The position numbers and the translations under genes were made by a program. A stretch of 8,320 nucleotides of DNA from contig JACMLD010000191.1 of NCBI GenBank assembly GCA_014379785.1, positions 1 to 8,320 of the forward strand. The letters run 5' to 3'. Shown here one piece after another: positions 6,726-8,320 of the stretch. Source of the stretch: Chitinophagaceae bacterium. GTDB taxonomy: Bacteria; Bacteroidota; Bacteroidia; Chitinophagales; Chitinophagaceae. How positions within the stretch are numbered: the stretch's first letter is position 1; each line of letters opens with the position of its first letter. The notes beneath the pieces are model-generated. The model was not told where the DNA came from and did not search any database. It saw nothing but the letters and a program-made list of their open reading frames with translations.

Positions 6726-8216
6726 CTTATTGTTTTCTACCGAAAGATATTTCTCATCCACCCACACAGATACCGACCCTGCGCTGACAAAGAATTCTGC
6801 CCCGCCATCCTGATCAATGGTCACTTTTTCCGGTCTATGTCCAAGCAGGTCGACAAAAACCTTGGTTGCATTTCGTCTGCCTACACTCATGGTTTTGTAT
6901 CCATCATCACCATTACTGATAAGTACAGCAAAACCGGATAGTGCCATTTCATCTTTACCACCTCTTGTCCAGCCCACGACATTTGGATGATCAAAATAGT
7001 CATGCTGGTATCCGAATGCCAGATCTCTTCTTGCATGAAGCATCCTTTCTATACCGGGAACAGGTTCTATTTTGATATTCCTGGTTTGCCCATTCGCTTC
7101 ATCAGAATATGCTGCGCCGTAAACGGCCGGATAAAATACACATGGAATACCTTGTTCACGGAGAAGTATAACCGCAGTTGCGAGTGGCTTGAACCATGCT
7201 TCCACAAAAGACTCCAGTGCCTGCAATGGCTGTGTATCATGATTGTCAACAAATGTGATGGTTCTTTCAGGCCTGACCTGCACCAGGGTATTGTTGAAAA
7301 TGCTGCGAAGGTCATAGTCACGTCCTTTTTGAGAAGCCTCGAAAAAGTTAGCGTGCAGTGGCACATCAAAAAGCTGAATCCGTCCCGCAGTCTGATCCAG
7401 ATATTCCATCAGCATCTGTCGATCATTTCGCCAGCATTCCCCGATAAAAAAGAAGTCGCGCCTGAAAGTATCTTTTAAAAAATCAATCCATTCAGCATAA
7501 TAATCTGTAGGCATATGTTTCAGCGCGTCGAGCCGGAATCCGGCAACACCCGTGTTTTCTATATACCATTTTCCCCATTGCTTCAGCTCTTCTCTTACAA
7601 AAGGGTTACGAAATTCCACATCATCACCCATGAGATAATCGAAATTGCCAAACTGGTTTGAAATGACTTTTCCCCAGGTGCCATTTGTATACTCATTATG
7701 AATCATGAAGATCTCTCCATTGACACTGGTTCCGGAGAAGCTGTGGTGATCCCAGGTATAGTTTGAGTATTTTTTGTTGCGGCCGGGAAAATTGTAGACA
7801 GTGGAGACATCGGTTGACATGGGTTCTCCTTCAAACTCGGTCCGGTTCTCTGTGCTTACTTTTTGAATGGTCGCTATTTCTTTGCCATCGCCGTGAAATC
7901 GGTGGTTGAAAATGACGTCGGCGAGCACTCCGATGCCGTTGTCGCGAAGAGCACCGATTGCCCGGAGGTATTCTTCCCTGGTGCCGTGTTTCGTGCGGAT
8001 GCTTCCTTTCTGATAAAACTCGCCCAGGTCATAAAGATCATAAACGGCGTAGCCAGGTTCGGTATCGCCTTTTGCGGATTTGTATGCTGGCGGCAGCCAG
8101 GCGAAATTGAAACCCATTTCTTTTAAATGAGCCGCCTGCTCTGCTGCGTGAAGCCAGAGATTATTTTCAGAAGGATAATACCAGTGAAAAAACTGGATAA
8201 TCGTCAGATTTCCCAT
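6723..8216 (-). CDS. Cytoplasmic alpha-amylase, GH13 (AmyA-like)
   Basis: The protein has 497 residues and no signal peptide (MGNLTIIQFFHWYYP start), so it is cytoplasmic. It closely resembles the E. coli AmyA type (about 495 residues; GH13_5-like), including LPPAYK (41-46) and YDLYDLGEFYQKGSIRTKHGT (59-79). All four GH13 regions are present: I DVIFNH (100-105), II GFRLDALKH (226-234) with nucleophile Asp230 and Arg228, III FIGE with acid/base Glu260, and IV FVDNHD (322-327) with Asp327. The C-terminal beta domain runs from about 405 and ends in GSVSVWVDE (480-488). It should cleave internal alpha-1,4 bonds of glycogen or maltodextrins inside the cell. Where I recall FYPD in AmyA, this protein has FYPA (361-364). 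The ATG at 8216 is preceded by an AT-rich stretch without a Shine-Dalgarno. The gene overlaps the oxidoreductase remnant in TGATG. Confidence 0.93.
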   Translation of the reverse strand: MGNLTIIQFFHWYYPSENNLWLHAAEQAAHLKEMGFNFAWLPPAYKSAKGDTEPGYAVYDLYDLGEFYQKGSIRTKHGTREEYLRAIGALRDNGIGVLADVIFNHRFHGDGKEIATIQKVSTENRTEFEGEPMSTDVSTVYNFPGRNKKYSNYTWDHHSFSGTSVNGEIFMIHNEYTNGTWGKVISNQFGNFDYLMGDDVEFRNPFVREELKQWGKWYIENTGVAGFRLDALKHMPTDYYAEWIDFLKDTFRRDFFFIGECWRNDRQMLMEYLDQTAGRIQLFDVPLHANFFEASQKGRDYDLRSIFNNTLVQVRPERTITFVDNHDTQPLQALESFVEAWFKPLATAVILLREQGIPCVFYPAVYGAAYSDEANGQTRNIKIEPVPGIERMLHARRDLAFGYQHDYFDHPNVVGWTRGGKDEMALSGFAVLISNGDDGYKTMSVGRRNATKVFVDLLGHRPEKVTIDQDGGAEFFVSAGSVSVWVDEKYLSVENNK

Positions 8217-8258
8217 AATTTATGAGATAGAAAAAGCAATGCCAAGGGGGGAGAGGGG

Positions 8259-8320
8259 GAAGTTGAAAGTAGGAAGTTGAAAGCTGGAAGTAGGAAGGGA
8301 AGAGAAGTAGAAAGTAGAAA
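8259..8320. repeat. Degenerate heptanucleotide tandem repeat (RAAGTWG)n
   Basis: From 8259, 7-base units follow one another: gaagttg, aaagtag, gaagttg, aaagctg, gaagtag, then a poorly matching gaaggga (8294-8300). After three extra bases the pattern resumes with gaagtag (8304-8310) and aaagtag (8311-8317), and it continues past the edge. Units alternate between starting with G and A, so a 14-base higher-order unit is visible at the left. The strand is almost all purine, and purine enrichment extends left to about 8244 (two G-runs of five or more). It lies about 40 bp upstream of the amylase start. Such short purine/pyrimidine repeats are known between genes of Bacteroidota; no function is assigned. 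Confidence 0.7.

Noticed and set aside
6987..7478. 163-codon plus-strand open frame
   Set aside because: It lies opposite conserved GH13 regions of the amylase and has no protein-like domain content; it is a shadow of that gene.
8217..8246. TTGG-N19-TAAATTAT on the minus strand before the amylase as a promoter
   Set aside because: The spacing fits, but the downstream box runs into the ATG, which would place the transcription start inside the gene, and the box match is poor.
8259..8320. Repeat array as a CRISPR
   Set aside because: Units are 7 bases long with no spacers, so it is a simple tandem repeat.

Overview
The window looks like ordinary chromosome from a member of the Bacteroidota, probably a Chitinophagaceae-like lineage. 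The evidence is a large cell-surface protein ending in a type IX secretion (T9SS) type A sorting domain, signal peptides of the '...AQ' or '...SQ' kind, and an almost complete lack of Shine-Dalgarno sequences before the starts. I found no RNA gene, CRISPR array, phage gene, transposase or origin. No gap between genes exceeds about 160 bases.

Layout, left to right. (a) 1-149 (+): the last 48 codons of an unidentified gene, ending 1 bp from the convergent next gene. (b) 151-2694 (-): an 847-residue exported LamG-type protein with a T9SS anchor. (c) 2762-3865 (-): an AI-2E/PerM-family membrane protein, upstream of (b) on the same strand. (d) 3866-4025: a 160-bp divergent intergenic region with one weak Bacteroidota-type promoter candidate reading left. 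(e) 4026-6285 (+): a tight three-gene run made of a conserved-looking cytoplasmic protein of unknown function, a small secreted protein of unknown function, and an exported alpha/beta-hydrolase (esterase type). (f) 6286-8216 (-): a cytoplasmic GH13 alpha-amylase resembling E. coli AmyA, followed in a TGATG overlap by the N-terminal 40% or so of a luciferase-like flavin/F420-type oxidoreductase. That second gene is cut off exactly where it meets the esterase gene. (g) 8259-8320: a degenerate heptanucleotide tandem repeat upstream of the amylase, running off the window.

How they may work together: the amylase acts on internal alpha-glucans or imported maltodextrins. The (e) run sends two of its three products out of the cytoplasm and could be a small envelope or esterase unit, but its purpose is not readable from sequence. 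The LamG/T9SS protein is a surface adhesin or binding protein.

The most notable signals are the truncated oxidoreductase with a zero-base convergent junction to the esterase, which looks like an old deletion or rearrangement breakpoint, and the heptad repeat. I see no convincing new defence, mobile or regulatory system.
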